DNA from: Clostridiaceae bacterium
Lineage (GTDB): Bacteria; Bacillota_A; Clostridia; Clostridiales; Clostridiaceae
Direction of reading: 5' to 3'
Assembly (NCBI GenBank): GCA_029256485.1
Contig: JAQSXU010000006.1
Coordinates: forward strand, 1 to 64,000
DNA: 64,000 bases
The position numbers and the translations under genes were made by a program. Shown here one piece after another: positions 1 through 8,628 of this stretch. Every line of letters begins with the position of its first letter. Positions within the stretch are counted from its first letter, which is position 1. The notes beneath the pieces were generated by a model, which saw only the letters and a program-made list of their open reading frames with translations, did not search any database and was not told where the DNA came from.

Positions 1-762
1 GCTGAAAATGGAAATATTGTGTTAGTAGGTGCTGTGACAAATTTTATAAATACTGCAGATATACTAATATGTGATATGATAGAAGAACCTATAGTTATTC
101 AATGTGCCCAAAAACATCTGTGCGAAAATATTATTGATTTAAAGACAGCTAAACAACATCAGCGGTTAAAAAAATTGAATTCAAGTAAATATGCTGATAC
201 TTTAAAAATCGACGTAATAAAAAAGTATATAAATTCCGTAAAACATTCCTGTGAGGGTAATTGGAACATTGTAAATAGTGTAGTTAAAGGCAGTACAAAA
301 AACAGCCCATCCTATGGGATAATTGATGAAAGTGATATGATATGGGCATTTCAATATAATGATGATATGCCTGAAATTCCAAAGGTCATATCAGACAACA
401 TTAAAAAATATAAATTGCCTGTGGTTGGCTGCCACTTTAGAGTTTTAGATGAGCCGGAACTTATGATAAATCCACCCTCCTGCTGGCCTATAGATTTGGA
501 TTGCAGATTTTCATTAATGGAGGGAGACATAGCATTAATGCACTATATTGATGCCTATAGTTTTAAAAGGATGAACAAACCGCAGTGTTTTGTAAAAGAT
601 ATTCTATATCATAATGGTAAATTAGAAGAGAACTGCATTGTAGTTGAAAGTAACAACAAGGAAAAAGTGTACTCTTGCAAAATTATAAACAATGTTGTTT
701 ATGGATTTTGTCCCATAAATGAAATTGCCAGCATAATAATTGACTATGCTGGAAGGGCTTAA
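1..762 (+). CDS. Unknown protein, 5' end outside window
   Basis: The frame is open to the left edge: codons 1-18 read A-E-N-G-N-I before the GTG at 19, so the gene probably begins outside the window and GTG 19 is only the first in-window start. About 250 residues are visible. I see no membrane segment or signal peptide. Visible landmarks are several Cys residues and a PPSCWPIDLDCRF stretch near residue 155. I do not recognise the family. It ends 20 bases before a strong terminator, so it is the last gene of its transcript and is unlinked to the permease operon downstream. Confidence 0.6.
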   Translation, partial: AENGNIVLVGAVTNFINTADILICDMIEEPIVIQCAQKHLCENIIDLKTAKQHQRLKKLNSSKYADTLKIDVIKKYINSVKHSCEGNWNIVNSVVKGSTKNSPSYGIIDESDMIWAFQYNDDMPEIPKVISDNIKKYKLPVVGCHFRVLDEPELMINPPSCWPIDLDCRFSLMEGDIALMHYIDAYSFKRMNKPQCFVKDILYHNGKLEENCIVVESNNKEKVYSCKIINNVVYGFCPINEIASIIIDYAGRA

Positions 763-781
763 AATATAATAGTAAAATTAA

Positions 782-826
782 AAAATGTCTGGAAACTTAC
801 AAAATAAGTAAGTCCCAGGCATTTTT
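782..826 (+). terminator. Rho-independent terminator
   Basis: Long hairpin: outer arms ATGTCTGG and CCAGGCAT enclose inner arms ACTTAC and GTAAGT, followed by TTTTTATTT. It closes the transcript of the edge gene. Confidence 0.85.
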
Positions 827-951
827 ATTTGATTGATAAATTTTTCACTTAAATAACTTAAATAATTATTAAAAAAATTAGATAAGGTATACTCATAAGA
901 ATTAATGTTGTAGAATAAAGTCGATTTAAGGATAATATTAGTCCGGATTAC

Positions 952-981
952 TTTAAGTTATGTGATATCACACCCTATAAT
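952..981 (+). promoter_or_regulatory. Candidate promoter with palindromic operator, permease operon
   Basis: A perfect 12-base palindrome, TGTGATATCACA (961-972), lies four bases upstream of a TATAAT (976-981). No good TTGACA lies 17 bases upstream (TTTAAG at 952-957 is the best match), which suits an activator-dependent promoter. The palindrome would sit between -35 and -10 elements. Whether the DcuR/CitB-like regulator encoded at 4802 or another factor binds here is inference. Confidence 0.4.
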
Positions 982-1058
982 GTTAAAAAATCCACAATCT
1001 ACATTCAAATTATAATATTTTATTTTACTAAAAAGCAAAATACTAAGGAGGAAAACAA

Positions 1059-2114
1059 ATGAATATTATGGAAATCATGAAAAAGATAGCTACAAATGCA
1101 GATATTGTGGGAGCTATTGCATCATCAGTATTAATTATTTTATTTGGATATTTTTTAAGAAAAAAAAATGTGTTTAAGGACACCACTTCAAAAATTTTAA
1201 GTGAAGTTGTTCTTTCAGCTGCAATACCAGCATTGTCTTATACTTCATTTATGGCTGATATAAATGAAAAAAGCCTGCATCAAGCAGTAAATCTGTTAAT
1301 TTGGGGTTTTGCAGTATACATAATTTTAATATTTGCCACAAAGTTTTTATATTATAAGTTTAATGGAGATAAAAAAGAAGTACTAAGAGTACTTACTATA
1401 TTTGGATCAACTACATTTTTCGGAATTCCAATAACACAAGCAGTTTACGGAGCTACCGGAGTAATGTATGCTTCAATATTTAATATTGCATACAGAGCAT
1501 TCCTATATTCTTATGGATATGTAAAAATGTCCGGCTTAAAAATGGATAAAGCTAACATAAAGAAAATGATTTTTAATCCTATTATATTGGCTACATTTTT
1601 AGGTATACTTGTTTGGATAATGCAGAAGTCACTTCCTCAAGTAACTATAGTATCAGGGGGAAAGGCAGCACATTATGCTTTCTTAAGAATAGATAAAACA
1701 GCTTTATGGCTGTATACTCCACTGTCTTATCTTTCTAAGTTAGCTTCCCCGCTTGCCTGGCTTTCTATTGGTGGAACACTTGCTGAGATTTCCTTAAAAG
1801 AGGCTGTATCTTCAAAAGAATCCTGGTATTACACAATAATAAAGGTAATATTAGTTCCTGTCTTAAATATTGCAGTACTATATTTACTTAATGTAACAGG
1901 AATATTAAAAATTTCTTATGTAGCCCTAGCTACAGTTGTTATTGCAATGGCTACACCCACTGCTACAGTAGCTGCCGCTTATGCAATCAGCTTTGGCAAG
2001 GAATCAGTTGTTACTTCAAATTGCTCATTTCTTTCAACTGTATTTAGTATCATATGTATGCCTATTTGGATTGTAATACTTGAGGTTATAAAACAGACTA
2101 ATATATTTTCATAA
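1059..2114 (+). CDS. AEC-family (auxin efflux carrier type) permease, probable malate/lactate carrier
   Basis: A 351-residue polytopic membrane protein with about ten hydrophobic segments split by a loop near residues 190-215. Layout and length fit the Mem_trans/AEC family, whose bacterial members (for example MleP-type malate permeases) move organic acid anions. The start is supported by AAGGAGG eight bases upstream. A D-2-hydroxyacid dehydrogenase follows after 22 bases with its own AGGAGG site, so the pair is an operon; a DcuS/DcuR-type sensor pair lies just downstream. Together these suggest uptake or exchange of a hydroxy- or dicarboxylate such as lactate or malate. The substrate is inferred from neighbours, not from a motif. 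Confidence 0.85.
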   Translation: MNIMEIMKKIATNADIVGAIASSVLIILFGYFLRKKNVFKDTTSKILSEVVLSAAIPALSYTSFMADINEKSLHQAVNLLIWGFAVYIILIFATKFLYYKFNGDKKEVLRVLTIFGSTTFFGIPITQAVYGATGVMYASIFNIAYRAFLYSYGYVKMSGLKMDKANIKKMIFNPIILATFLGILVWIMQKSLPQVTIVSGGKAAHYAFLRIDKTALWLYTPLSYLSKLASPLAWLSIGGTLAEISLKEAVSSKESWYYTIIKVILVPVLNIAVLYLLNVTGILKISYVALATVVIAMATPTATVAAAYAISFGKESVVTSNCSFLSTVFSIICMPIWIVILEVIKQTNIFS

Positions 2115-2136
2115 AAATGATTTTAGGAGGATAAAA

Positions 2137-3135
2137 ATGAAAACTAAAATAGTATGTTATGGAGTCAGAGACTTAGAAGTTGAGTATTTTAATAAATTAA
2201 ATGAATATGGATATGAACTTGAATTGATTACTGATTTTTTAAATCACGAAAATGTTAAGGAAGCCATAGGTGCTTCTGCCGTAATGATAAGAGGCAATTG
2301 TACTGCTGATAGAAAAAACATTGAGTTTTTAGGTAAAAATGGAATTAAGTACATACTTACGAGAACTGTTGGATACAATCATATAGATTTACAAGCTGCA
2401 AAAGAACAGGGGATCAGAATTGCAACAGTGCCTGCTTATTCACCAAATGCTATAGCTGAGCTTGCGCTTACACTTGCCATGATGCTGTTAAGAAATACAG
2501 CTTATGCAGCAAGTAAAACCAAAGAAAAAGACTTTACCGTAGATTCAAATATGTTCAGTAAAGAAATAAGAAATTGTACTGTAGGAATAATAGGAACGGG
2601 AAAAATAGGTCTTACTAGTGCAAAACTTTTTAAAGGTCTTGGAGCTAAAGTAGTTGCTTATGATGTATTTCAAAGTGATGCAGCAAAAGAAGTGGTTGAA
2701 TTCATGAGTCTTGAAGATGTGTTATCTCAATCTGATATCGTATCTGTTCATGTTCCTTTTATTAAAGATGTAAACTATCATATGGTTAATGAGAAATTTA
2801 TATCAAATATGAAGGATGGAGCAATATTTATTAATACTGCAAGGGGAGAACTTCAGGATATTGAAGCTATTTTAAAAGCTGTTAAATCAGGAAAACTTGC
2901 TGGTTATGGAACAGATGTATTTGAAGGGGAATCCTCATTCTTCTCAAGGAATTTAAGAGGAAGAGAACTTGAAAATAAAACAGTTGAAAATTTAGTCAGC
3001 TTGTTTCCAAAGGTAATAGTCACCCCCCATATAGGTTCATTTACAAATCAGGCATTAACTAATATGGTCAGCATTTCCTATGAGAATATGAATGATTTCC
3101 TTACATCAGGAAAATGTAAAAATGAAATAGCATAA
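2137..3135 (+). CDS. D-isomer-specific 2-hydroxyacid dehydrogenase (D-lactate dehydrogenase-like)
   Basis: A 332-residue NAD-dependent dehydrogenase of the D-LDH/VanH group, interconverting a 2-oxoacid and a D-2-hydroxyacid. The Rossmann motif GIIGTGKIG lies at about residues 150-158. The catalytic triad is visible as Arg in NTARGE (about 235), the Glu of DVFEGESSFF (about 264), and His in TPHIGSFTNQ (about 296). The SFF and SFTNQ sequences are typical of D-lactate dehydrogenases rather than phosphoglycerate dehydrogenases; compare serA near 61.2 kb, which ends in GGSTNEAQ. It is co-transcribed with the AEC permease. D-lactate is the likeliest substrate but other 2-hydroxyacids are possible. 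Confidence 0.85.
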   Translation: MKTKIVCYGVRDLEVEYFNKLNEYGYELELITDFLNHENVKEAIGASAVMIRGNCTADRKNIEFLGKNGIKYILTRTVGYNHIDLQAAKEQGIRIATVPAYSPNAIAELALTLAMMLLRNTAYAASKTKEKDFTVDSNMFSKEIRNCTVGIIGTGKIGLTSAKLFKGLGAKVVAYDVFQSDAAKEVVEFMSLEDVLSQSDIVSVHVPFIKDVNYHMVNEKFISNMKDGAIFINTARGELQDIEAILKAVKSGKLAGYGTDVFEGESSFFSRNLRGRELENKTVENLVSLFPKVIVTPHIGSFTNQALTNMVSISYENMNDFLTSGKCKNEIA

Positions 3136-3162
3136 TTATATAGCTGATTTTTAATTACTTTT

Positions 3163-3188
3163 AAGCACTAGAAAAAATTCTAGTGCTT
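3163..3188 (+). terminator. Hairpin after the dehydrogenase
   Basis: Perfect inverted repeat AAGCACTAGAA / TTCTAGTGCTT with an AAAA loop. The downstream T tract is poor (ATATAGTATTTT), so termination may be partial and some read-through into the sensor kinase is possible. Confidence 0.65.
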
Positions 3189-3251
3189 ATATAGTATTTT
3201 GGTATAAATTTATATAGTATAATATGATATAATGTATAATTGGGTGATTTT

Positions 3252-4802
3252 ATGTCGAATAAATTTGAAAGAAAAGTGGTAATTAGAGCAGTTTTAATAG
3301 CAGTTATTCCTATTATAATATCATATGGGATTTTTCTCCACGATAAAATTGATTCAATTGATACAAGAATAAAGGACAACCTTCATAATGCAGCTTTTGT
3401 TGTAAGCACCAATCCAGTAATTGTAGAAAAGCTTTCAAAAAAACAAAATGACTTATCTATTCAGTCCATTACTATGGAATATGTGAAAAACCTAAAAGAT
3501 GTAGACATAATTGTAGTAGCAGATATGAATGGGCGGAAATATTCTCACGACGATTTAAAACAAATAGGAGATATTTTTATAGGAGCAGATAAAAAAGAGG
3601 TACTAGAAAACGGAAAAAGCTATTATTCTATTACTCAGGGTTCCATCGGCGTTACTTTAAGAAGATTTGAACCTATTTATTATAATAGCAAGCAGATAGG
3701 CTTTGTAATGGTTGGCAAGTATTATAATGATGTAAAATTACTGACAAGAGCAACTCAGATTTCATATTTTTCTCTTTTTATTCTAGTATTAATAGCAACA
3801 TTAATTTTATCAAAATATTTTTCAAAAGGTATACAAAAATCCATGTTAAGTATGGAGCCAGAAGAAATAGCCAAGCTTTATAAAGAAAAGAAAATAATAA
3901 TAGACACTATTAGTGATGGAATTATTGCATTAGATAGTAATAATAAGGTTGTGGAAATAAATGAAAACTGTGTTAGGCTTTTTCAGGATTTTTCTCTTGA
4001 AAAAGTATTAAATAAATTAAATCCTTATTTAGAGTCAGGTAATTTTTTTGAAATGAAAGAAATGAGGATTAATAATAAAAAACTTTTGATTACAATTAAA
4101 CCTATCTATGAAGGCAATTTGTATTTGGGTGCTGTTATTACTTTGATAGACAAAAATGGAATAAACAAAATTGCTAAAGAAATAACCGGTGTAGATGAGG
4201 TAGTTAAAGATTTAAGAGCAAATAATCATGAATTTAAAAATAAACTTCATGTTATATTAGGCCTTATCAATATCAATCAATATGACGAGGCAAGAAAATA
4301 TATAATGCAGATTCAGCAGGTGCAGGAAAGTAATTTTCAAAAATATTCCTATATAGATGACTTCTATATTAGGGCTATGATAATAAGCAGAGAACTTATG
4401 GCAAAAGAAAAAAATATCAGATTTACTATTGCTGAAGGTTCCTCCCTATATGAAGAACACGATCCTATTGAACATGACGATCTTGTAACCATATTAGGCA
4501 ATTTAATTGAAAATGCCTTTGAAGCTTGTGTTTCTAATAATAATGAAAATAAAAATGTGGAAGTTTATTTAATGGAAGATCATAACAGTATCCACATTGA
4601 GGTTACAGACAACGGAGTATCTATACCTGAAAATATGAAAGAAAAAATCTTTCAAAGAGGAGTTTCTTCAAAGCCTAATAACTCCGGTATAGGTCTTTAT
4701 CTTGTAAAAACAAAGGCAGACCTTTATGAAGGAAATATAAAATTAAGAGAATTTGAAAATAAGAAAAAATTTATAATAACTTTATTTAAGGAGGAAAACT
4801 AA
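3252..4802 (+). CDS. Sensor histidine kinase, CitA/DcuS family
   Basis: Membrane sensor kinase of 516 residues. The ATG at 3252 is preferred over an in-frame TTG at 3240 because GGGTGA lies five bases before it. Order: membrane segment (about 8-28), extracytoplasmic sensor domain (about 30-165), second membrane segment (about 170-188), cytoplasmic PAS (about 205-300), then a phospho-acceptor box NHEFKNKLHVILGLI (His about 326) of the special DcuS/CitA type, and an HK-ATPase with NLIENAFEA, DNG and GIGLYLVK. Such kinases sense external citrate, fumarate or malate. It overlaps the response regulator by one base (TAATG). With the permease and dehydrogenase upstream it plausibly reports on the carboxylate they use. 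Confidence 0.93.
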   Translation: MSNKFERKVVIRAVLIAVIPIIISYGIFLHDKIDSIDTRIKDNLHNAAFVVSTNPVIVEKLSKKQNDLSIQSITMEYVKNLKDVDIIVVADMNGRKYSHDDLKQIGDIFIGADKKEVLENGKSYYSITQGSIGVTLRRFEPIYYNSKQIGFVMVGKYYNDVKLLTRATQISYFSLFILVLIATLILSKYFSKGIQKSMLSMEPEEIAKLYKEKKIIIDTISDGIIALDSNNKVVEINENCVRLFQDFSLEKVLNKLNPYLESGNFFEMKEMRINNKKLLITIKPIYEGNLYLGAVITLIDKNGINKIAKEITGVDEVVKDLRANNHEFKNKLHVILGLININQYDEARKYIMQIQQVQESNFQKYSYIDDFYIRAMIISRELMAKEKNIRFTIAEGSSLYEEHDPIEHDDLVTILGNLIENAFEACVSNNNENKNVEVYLMEDHNSIHIEVTDNGVSIPENMKEKIFQRGVSSKPNNSGIGLYLVKTKADLYEGNIKLREFENKKKFIITLFKEEN

Positions 4803-5473
4803 TGAAGAATGTACTCATTGTAGAAGATGACCCTATGGTTGCTTTAATTAATAAAAGTTATATAAATTTAATAAAAGATTTAAATTATTTAGGATGTATT
4901 ACTCAGGAACAAGAGTTAATTGATAAATTAAGTACTGAAAAGGTAGATTTAATTGTTTTAGATGTGTATTTACCCGACAAGAATGGTTTAGAGATATTAA
5001 AGAATTTAAGAAGTAATGGATATCTTGTAGATGTTATTATGGTAACCGCAGCAAACAGCAGAGAAGAAATAAAAACAGCCTTTGCTTATGGAGTAGTGGA
5101 CTATCTTGTAAAGCCCTTTGAATTTGATAGATTTAGTGAGGCCATTAAAAAGTATTTGTCCAGATATAAAATTTTAGATGAATGCAAAGAACTTGTACAA
5201 AGAGAAATAGATCATATATGCTGCTTTGAAAAACATGAAAAACCAGGCCTTCCGAAAGGGTTACAGGAAAGAACATTAGAAAATGTAATCAAGGTTTTAC
5301 AAAATCAAATTTCTAAAACCTGGACTATCAGGGAAATATCCAGTGAAACTAATATTAGCAATGTTACTATAAAAAAATACATGGATTATTTAGAAAGTAT
5401 CAATAGAGTAAAGGCTGCTCCTTTTTATGGAAATGTGGGCAGGCCTGAATATAACTATATATTTTTAAAATAA
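4802..5473 (+). CDS. Response regulator, CitB/DcuR family
   Basis: A 223-residue two-domain regulator. The receiver domain carries the acidic pair Asp9/Asp10, phospho-acceptor Asp54 (VLDVYLP) and Lys104 (YLVKPF). The C-terminal part (about 165-223) holds a helix-turn-helix, TIREISSETNISNVTIKKY, of the CitB/DcuR type. AAGGAGG precedes the ATG, which overlaps the kinase stop by one base, so the two are translationally coupled. Likely targets are the permease-dehydrogenase operon; the palindrome at 961-972 is a candidate site, though this is not shown. Confidence 0.93.
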   Translation: MKNVLIVEDDPMVALINKSYINLIKDLNYLGCITQEQELIDKLSTEKVDLIVLDVYLPDKNGLEILKNLRSNGYLVDVIMVTAANSREEIKTAFAYGVVDYLVKPFEFDRFSEAIKKYLSRYKILDECKELVQREIDHICCFEKHEKPGLPKGLQERTLENVIKVLQNQISKTWTIREISSETNISNVTIKKYMDYLESINRVKAAPFYGNVGRPEYNYIFLK

Positions 5474-5489
5474 TATTTCTTTAATTAAC

Positions 5490-5526
5490 AAAAGCTGTGA
5501 ATTTTAATATTTCACAGCTTTTATTT
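5490..5526 (+). terminator. Terminator of the sensor operon, recurrent AAAGCTGTGAA hairpin
   Basis: Stem AAAAGCTGTGAA / TTCACAGCTTTT with a nine-base loop and TTATTTTA after it. Almost the same hairpin recurs at 16152, 54337 and 56822. It also lies close to the 3' end of the opposite-strand reductase gene, so it may act both ways. Confidence 0.8.
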
Positions 5527-5541
5527 TAAGGTTTGAAATTA

Positions 5542-6099
5542 TTATTTACGCAATGTTTTTAATGCATTACTCCAAGCAATTACTTGGTCAAATAAAGTAT
5601 TTACTTCTGCTACATGTCGAGGATCTGGTTTGAACTGGCTCATATTTACGAAATCAGTAAAAAGAGACAGCATAACCTGAGCACGAACATCTGCAATCTG
5701 AACCTCAGCCATAATTTGTCTTAATTGTTCAACAGAACGAGCACCACCTGCACTGCCATAACTAACAAAACCAGCTGATTTGTTGTTCCATTCTAAAGAT
5801 AGGAAATCAATAGCATTTTTAAGTGCTGCCGGCATAGAATGATTGTACTCTGCCGTTACAAAAATGAAACCATCAAACTCCTCAATTTTTGCTGCCCAAG
5901 CTTTTGTATGTTCTTTTGAATACTGATGCATTCCCGCTGGCATTGGTTCATCAAGGAGTGGCAAATTGTAATCTGCAATATCAACTAATTCAAACTCTGC
6001 ATCGTTACGTTTCTTAGAAATTTCATAAACCCACTTTGCTACTGACTCTCCTACACGGCCAGGACGTGTGCTCCCAATAATAATAGCTATTTTACTCAT
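5542..6099 (-). CDS. NADPH-dependent FMN reductase
   Basis: A 185-residue flavodoxin-like reductase. The flavin phosphate loop is GSTRPGRVGESVAKW (residues 9-23) and the family signature TAEYNHSMPAALKNAIDF lies at about 82-99. Such soluble enzymes reduce FMN, quinones or azo dyes with NADPH. GGAGG precedes the ATG. Its codon use (for example CGT, GCA, CAG) looks slightly less A/T-biased than the neighbours, a weak hint of transfer. It stands alone: an intergenic hairpin separates it from the sensor operon and about 330 bases from the next gene. Confidence 0.9.
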   Translation of the reverse strand: MSKIAIIIGSTRPGRVGESVAKWVYEISKKRNDAEFELVDIADYNLPLLDEPMPAGMHQYSKEHTKAWAAKIEEFDGFIFVTAEYNHSMPAALKNAIDFLSLEWNNKSAGFVSYGSAGGARSVEQLRQIMAEVQIADVRAQVMLSLFTDFVNMSQFKPDPRHVAEVNTLFDQVIAWSNALKTLRK

Positions 6100-6341
6100 A
6101 ATTAATTACCTCCTGTTTTTATATAATCAAGGATACGTATATGCGATATCGAAAATTATGTAAATTAATTTATTTTAATTTTTTATTTAATAATTATAAT
6201 CTATTAATATTAATTATTAACATTATTATATTCCTTTAAATATTTTTTTACAAGTGGTATTATAACTCTTTTCAGTATTAAAATTATTTATATAATAATT
6301 GAAGGTTCATTTTCTTCTTTAAACTCCATAGTGAAAAAGAA

Positions 6342-6353
6342 TTAACCGTCCCC
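6342..6353 (-). repeat. REP-like motif, solo copy
   Basis: TTAACCGTCCCC on the plus strand (GGGGACGGTTAA on the minus). It lies in the 335-base gap between the FMN reductase and tlp, about 80 bases before tlp. The rest of the gap is A/T-rich with nothing else I can identify except the tlp ribosome site. Confidence 0.6.
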
Positions 6354-6434
6354 ACTTTTATTAATAATAAATCAAATTTTACACATAATAAAAAAGGAGT
6401 TATATAAAATTACATTAAAAAGGAGATATGAAAT

Positions 6435-6668
6435 ATGAGTAATAAACCAAAACCAGACGACAGAAGAAATAATGTGGATAGAATTCAATATAATATTGAC
6501 AAAACCATTCAAAATTGCGAACTTGCAGATGAAATGATTGCTAAGACTGATGATGAAAAAATGAAAAAAACACTTAAGGAAAAGAATGAAAACAGAGAAG
6601 CTTCTCTTGATTCCATGAGAAAAGAAATTAGGGATGAAGCAATAGATAAAAAAAATGGATACAAATAA
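6435..6668 (+). CDS. tlp: Small acid-soluble spore protein, Tlp family
   Basis: A 77-residue, very hydrophilic protein with the Tlp pattern: KPDDRRNNVDRIQ near the N terminus, a helical middle, then LKEKNENREASLDSMRKEIRDE. Family length is about 70-85 residues. Tlp proteins accumulate in the spore core. An AAAGGAG site lies eight bases before ATG. It is a single-gene unit, expected to be switched on in the forespore; I could not mark a convincing sigma-G promoter. Confidence 0.9.
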   Translation: MSNKPKPDDRRNNVDRIQYNIDKTIQNCELADEMIAKTDDEKMKKTLKEKNENREASLDSMRKEIRDEAIDKKNGYK

Positions 6669-6695
6669 CTGCTATCTATGAATTACCTTAAAGCC

Positions 6696-6716
6696 ATGGG
6701 GATTTTCAATCCCCAT
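6696..6716 (+). terminator. Hairpin between convergent genes
   Basis: Perfect stem ATGGGGATT / AATCCCCAT with a three-base loop. It lies between tlp and the minus-strand gene ending at 6737. T tracts are weak on both sides. Confidence 0.6.
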
Positions 6717-6736
6717 CAATGTCATTTAATCTATTA

Positions 6737-7153
6737 TTACCTAATTATGAATTCAATTTTATATGTATTTTCTCTCACCCTTATGAACCTGATGTAAGGT
6801 CTGTCCTGAATTTCTTCTGTAGCACAATTATCTTCAACAAAATATTTAGAGCAAAACTCCAATTTAGAATTTATTTCGTCTCTTAATTCCTTTCCCCAGG
6901 ATAATTTTGTCCTTTCAGTTACGTCCATGGTTATTTCACCATCATATAATTTTTCTTTAAAAGAAAGATATACTTTTATCTTTTCCCCAGATTTTAAGTT
7001 ATCAGCATAAAAAAAGTGTGCAATATCCTTTGGTATGCCAGTTTGTCCATATATGAATACAGACCTGTCAATATGTTTTTCTGCTATTTTAACACTAATT
7101 ATTATCCAAGAATCCTTGTAAAAAGGATAAACCTTTATTATTTGCTGATACAT
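6737..7153 (-). CDS. Unknown soluble protein
   Basis: About 138 residues from the ATG at 7153, which I prefer over the GTG at 7168 because GGGAGA lies seven bases before it. No membrane segment is visible. The sequence reads as mixed beta-rich (YPFYKDSWIIISVKI, SGEKIKVYLSFKEKLYDGEITM) ending in RENTYKIEFIIR. I do not recognise the family. It lies between tlp and the germination operon, but a spore role would be guesswork. Confidence 0.65.
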   Translation of the reverse strand: MYQQIIKVYPFYKDSWIIISVKIAEKHIDRSVFIYGQTGIPKDIAHFFYADNLKSGEKIKVYLSFKEKLYDGEITMDVTERTKLSWGKELRDEINSKLEFCSKYFVEDNCATEEIQDRPYIRFIRVRENTYKIEFIIR

Positions 7154-7273
7154 TTTACATTCTCCCACAATTTATTATAGATAATGAATAAAAACCTTTT
7201 CTTTAATTATATCATTTTTTGATAAAATTAGTGTTCTTTCTTCATATTTTTATTGCCTTTCATACTTAAAAAC

Positions 7274-8353
7274 TTACAGTCTTCTAACATAAGCTGTAAT
7301 CATTGACATAACAGGAAATAAAATTATAAATGGTATGGCATAAATAGGATAAATATTAGCTGCATTATAGGCTTCATCCACCGATGCACTATACATACTA
7401 ATTGATAGTATACCGCTTATAATTCCAATAGGAATTACTAAAGGTTTATAACTTCGTAATTTGAAAAACTGAGAAATAGATAGTGCTGCGGCATAATAAA
7501 AAATACAAAGTTTTAAAAATATACTGAATAACAATGTTAAAGCAACCAATACTTCTGTTCTGCTAATAATTTCTCCTACATTTATTAATCTTGATACCTG
7601 GTAGGACGGAAGAACATGGATAGAAGCTATATTCCCTAATACAGCTATGTTTCTTAAAATTACAGTTAAAAAATAAATACTTCCGAGAATTAAACCAGTA
7701 AATGCAGCTTTCTTAACTTGTTTTGTTTCATTTACATATGGATAAAACATTAAAAATACAACTATTTCACCAAATGGAATACATACCATAAGATTAGTTC
7801 CCTGGATAAGTTCTTTTAAGTTAATTTGAAAAAGAGGTAAAAAGTTTGATAAATGCAAATCCTTAATAGTAAATAAAGAAATAAATATAGCTGCTATTAT
7901 TACTATCACTGTTATTATGAAACCGGCCCTGGCTATTACCTCTATTCCTTTTTTAACAGTATATATACAAACTAAAATTATTACTATTACAAAAATACCA
8001 ATATCCGTTCCTTCGAAAAGATATGTGTAAAAAAAATCCACTATAAACCTTAAATTTGCAGGAACTAAAAACCAAAAATAATAAATATACAGCAGAGAAA
8101 ACACTTTTCCAATGTGCTTCCCATATATTACGTCATTTATTTCTATTAAATTCTTATCTGGAAATTTTTTGTTTAACCAAGTATAAATAAACAATAAAAT
8201 CGATACAATGAAAAATCCTATTAACAAAACTACCCAGGTATTTTGCTTGGTAACTCCGCTTATAAAAGCTGCTGTAAGTGTATTAGTCTGCAATAGTCCA
8301 ATAAATAAAAACATTAACTGTGTGCTTGAAATTATACCTTTTTCAATTTTCAT
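7274..8353 (-). CDS. Germinant receptor B subunit (GerB/GerKB, spore permease), second B of operon
   Basis: About 359 residues, starting at the ATG at 8353 (AGAGGT eight bases upstream; the ATG at 8362 overlaps that site). About ten hydrophobic segments in the APC-superfamily order, with the GerB landmark CIPFGEIVVFLMFYPYV near residue 190. B subunits sit in the spore inner membrane and form the germinant-binding part of the receptor. It is the last gene of the operon, separated by 31 bases from the small D-like gene. It is clearly diverged from the first B subunit at 11704-12789, so the two probably differ in ligand or partner. Confidence 0.9.
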   Translation of the reverse strand: MKIEKGIISSTQLMFLFIGLLQTNTLTAAFISGVTKQNTWVVLLIGFFIVSILLFIYTWLNKKFPDKNLIEINDVIYGKHIGKVFSLLYIYYFWFLVPANLRFIVDFFYTYLFEGTDIGIFVIVIILVCIYTVKKGIEVIARAGFIITVIVIIAAIFISLFTIKDLHLSNFLPLFQINLKELIQGTNLMVCIPFGEIVVFLMFYPYVNETKQVKKAAFTGLILGSIYFLTVILRNIAVLGNIASIHVLPSYQVSRLINVGEIISRTEVLVALTLLFSIFLKLCIFYYAAALSISQFFKLRSYKPLVIPIGIISGILSISMYSASVDEAYNAANIYPIYAIPFIILFPVMSMITAYVRRL

Positions 8354-8384
8354 AAAAGTCATACCTCTATGTACAAGAATTAGT

Positions 8385-8603
8385 TTATTTATAATTTAAA
8401 TGTAATATATCCTTTACTAAAAACTCTATATCCTTTACAGGGTTTATAATGGGTATTCCATTAATGTAAAATAAGCTCATTATAAAGGCTGCCATCAAAA
8501 ATCCAAAGAATATTTTAAGTTCATGCCAGTACCTATTTTTAATCATAGCTGGTACTTCAATAATTATTATACCTATAAAGATAACTATTATTAAAAATGT
8601 CAT
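8385..8603 (-). CDS. Small two-TM protein, germinant receptor D-subunit-like
   Basis: A 72-residue protein with two hydrophobic segments (about 1-19 and 30-48) and a short C-terminal tail. Small two-TM proteins encoded beside ABC germinant-receptor genes have been called D subunits, with modulatory effects on germination. Size, topology and position between C and B genes fit this. GAGGTA lies seven bases before ATG. The assignment rests on context and topology, not on a motif. Confidence 0.7.
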   Translation of the reverse strand: MTFLIIVIFIGIIIIEVPAMIKNRYWHELKIFFGFLMAAFIMSLFYINGIPIINPVKDIEFLVKDILHLNYK

Positions 8604-8628
8604 TTTTTATACCTCATTATAATTAACA

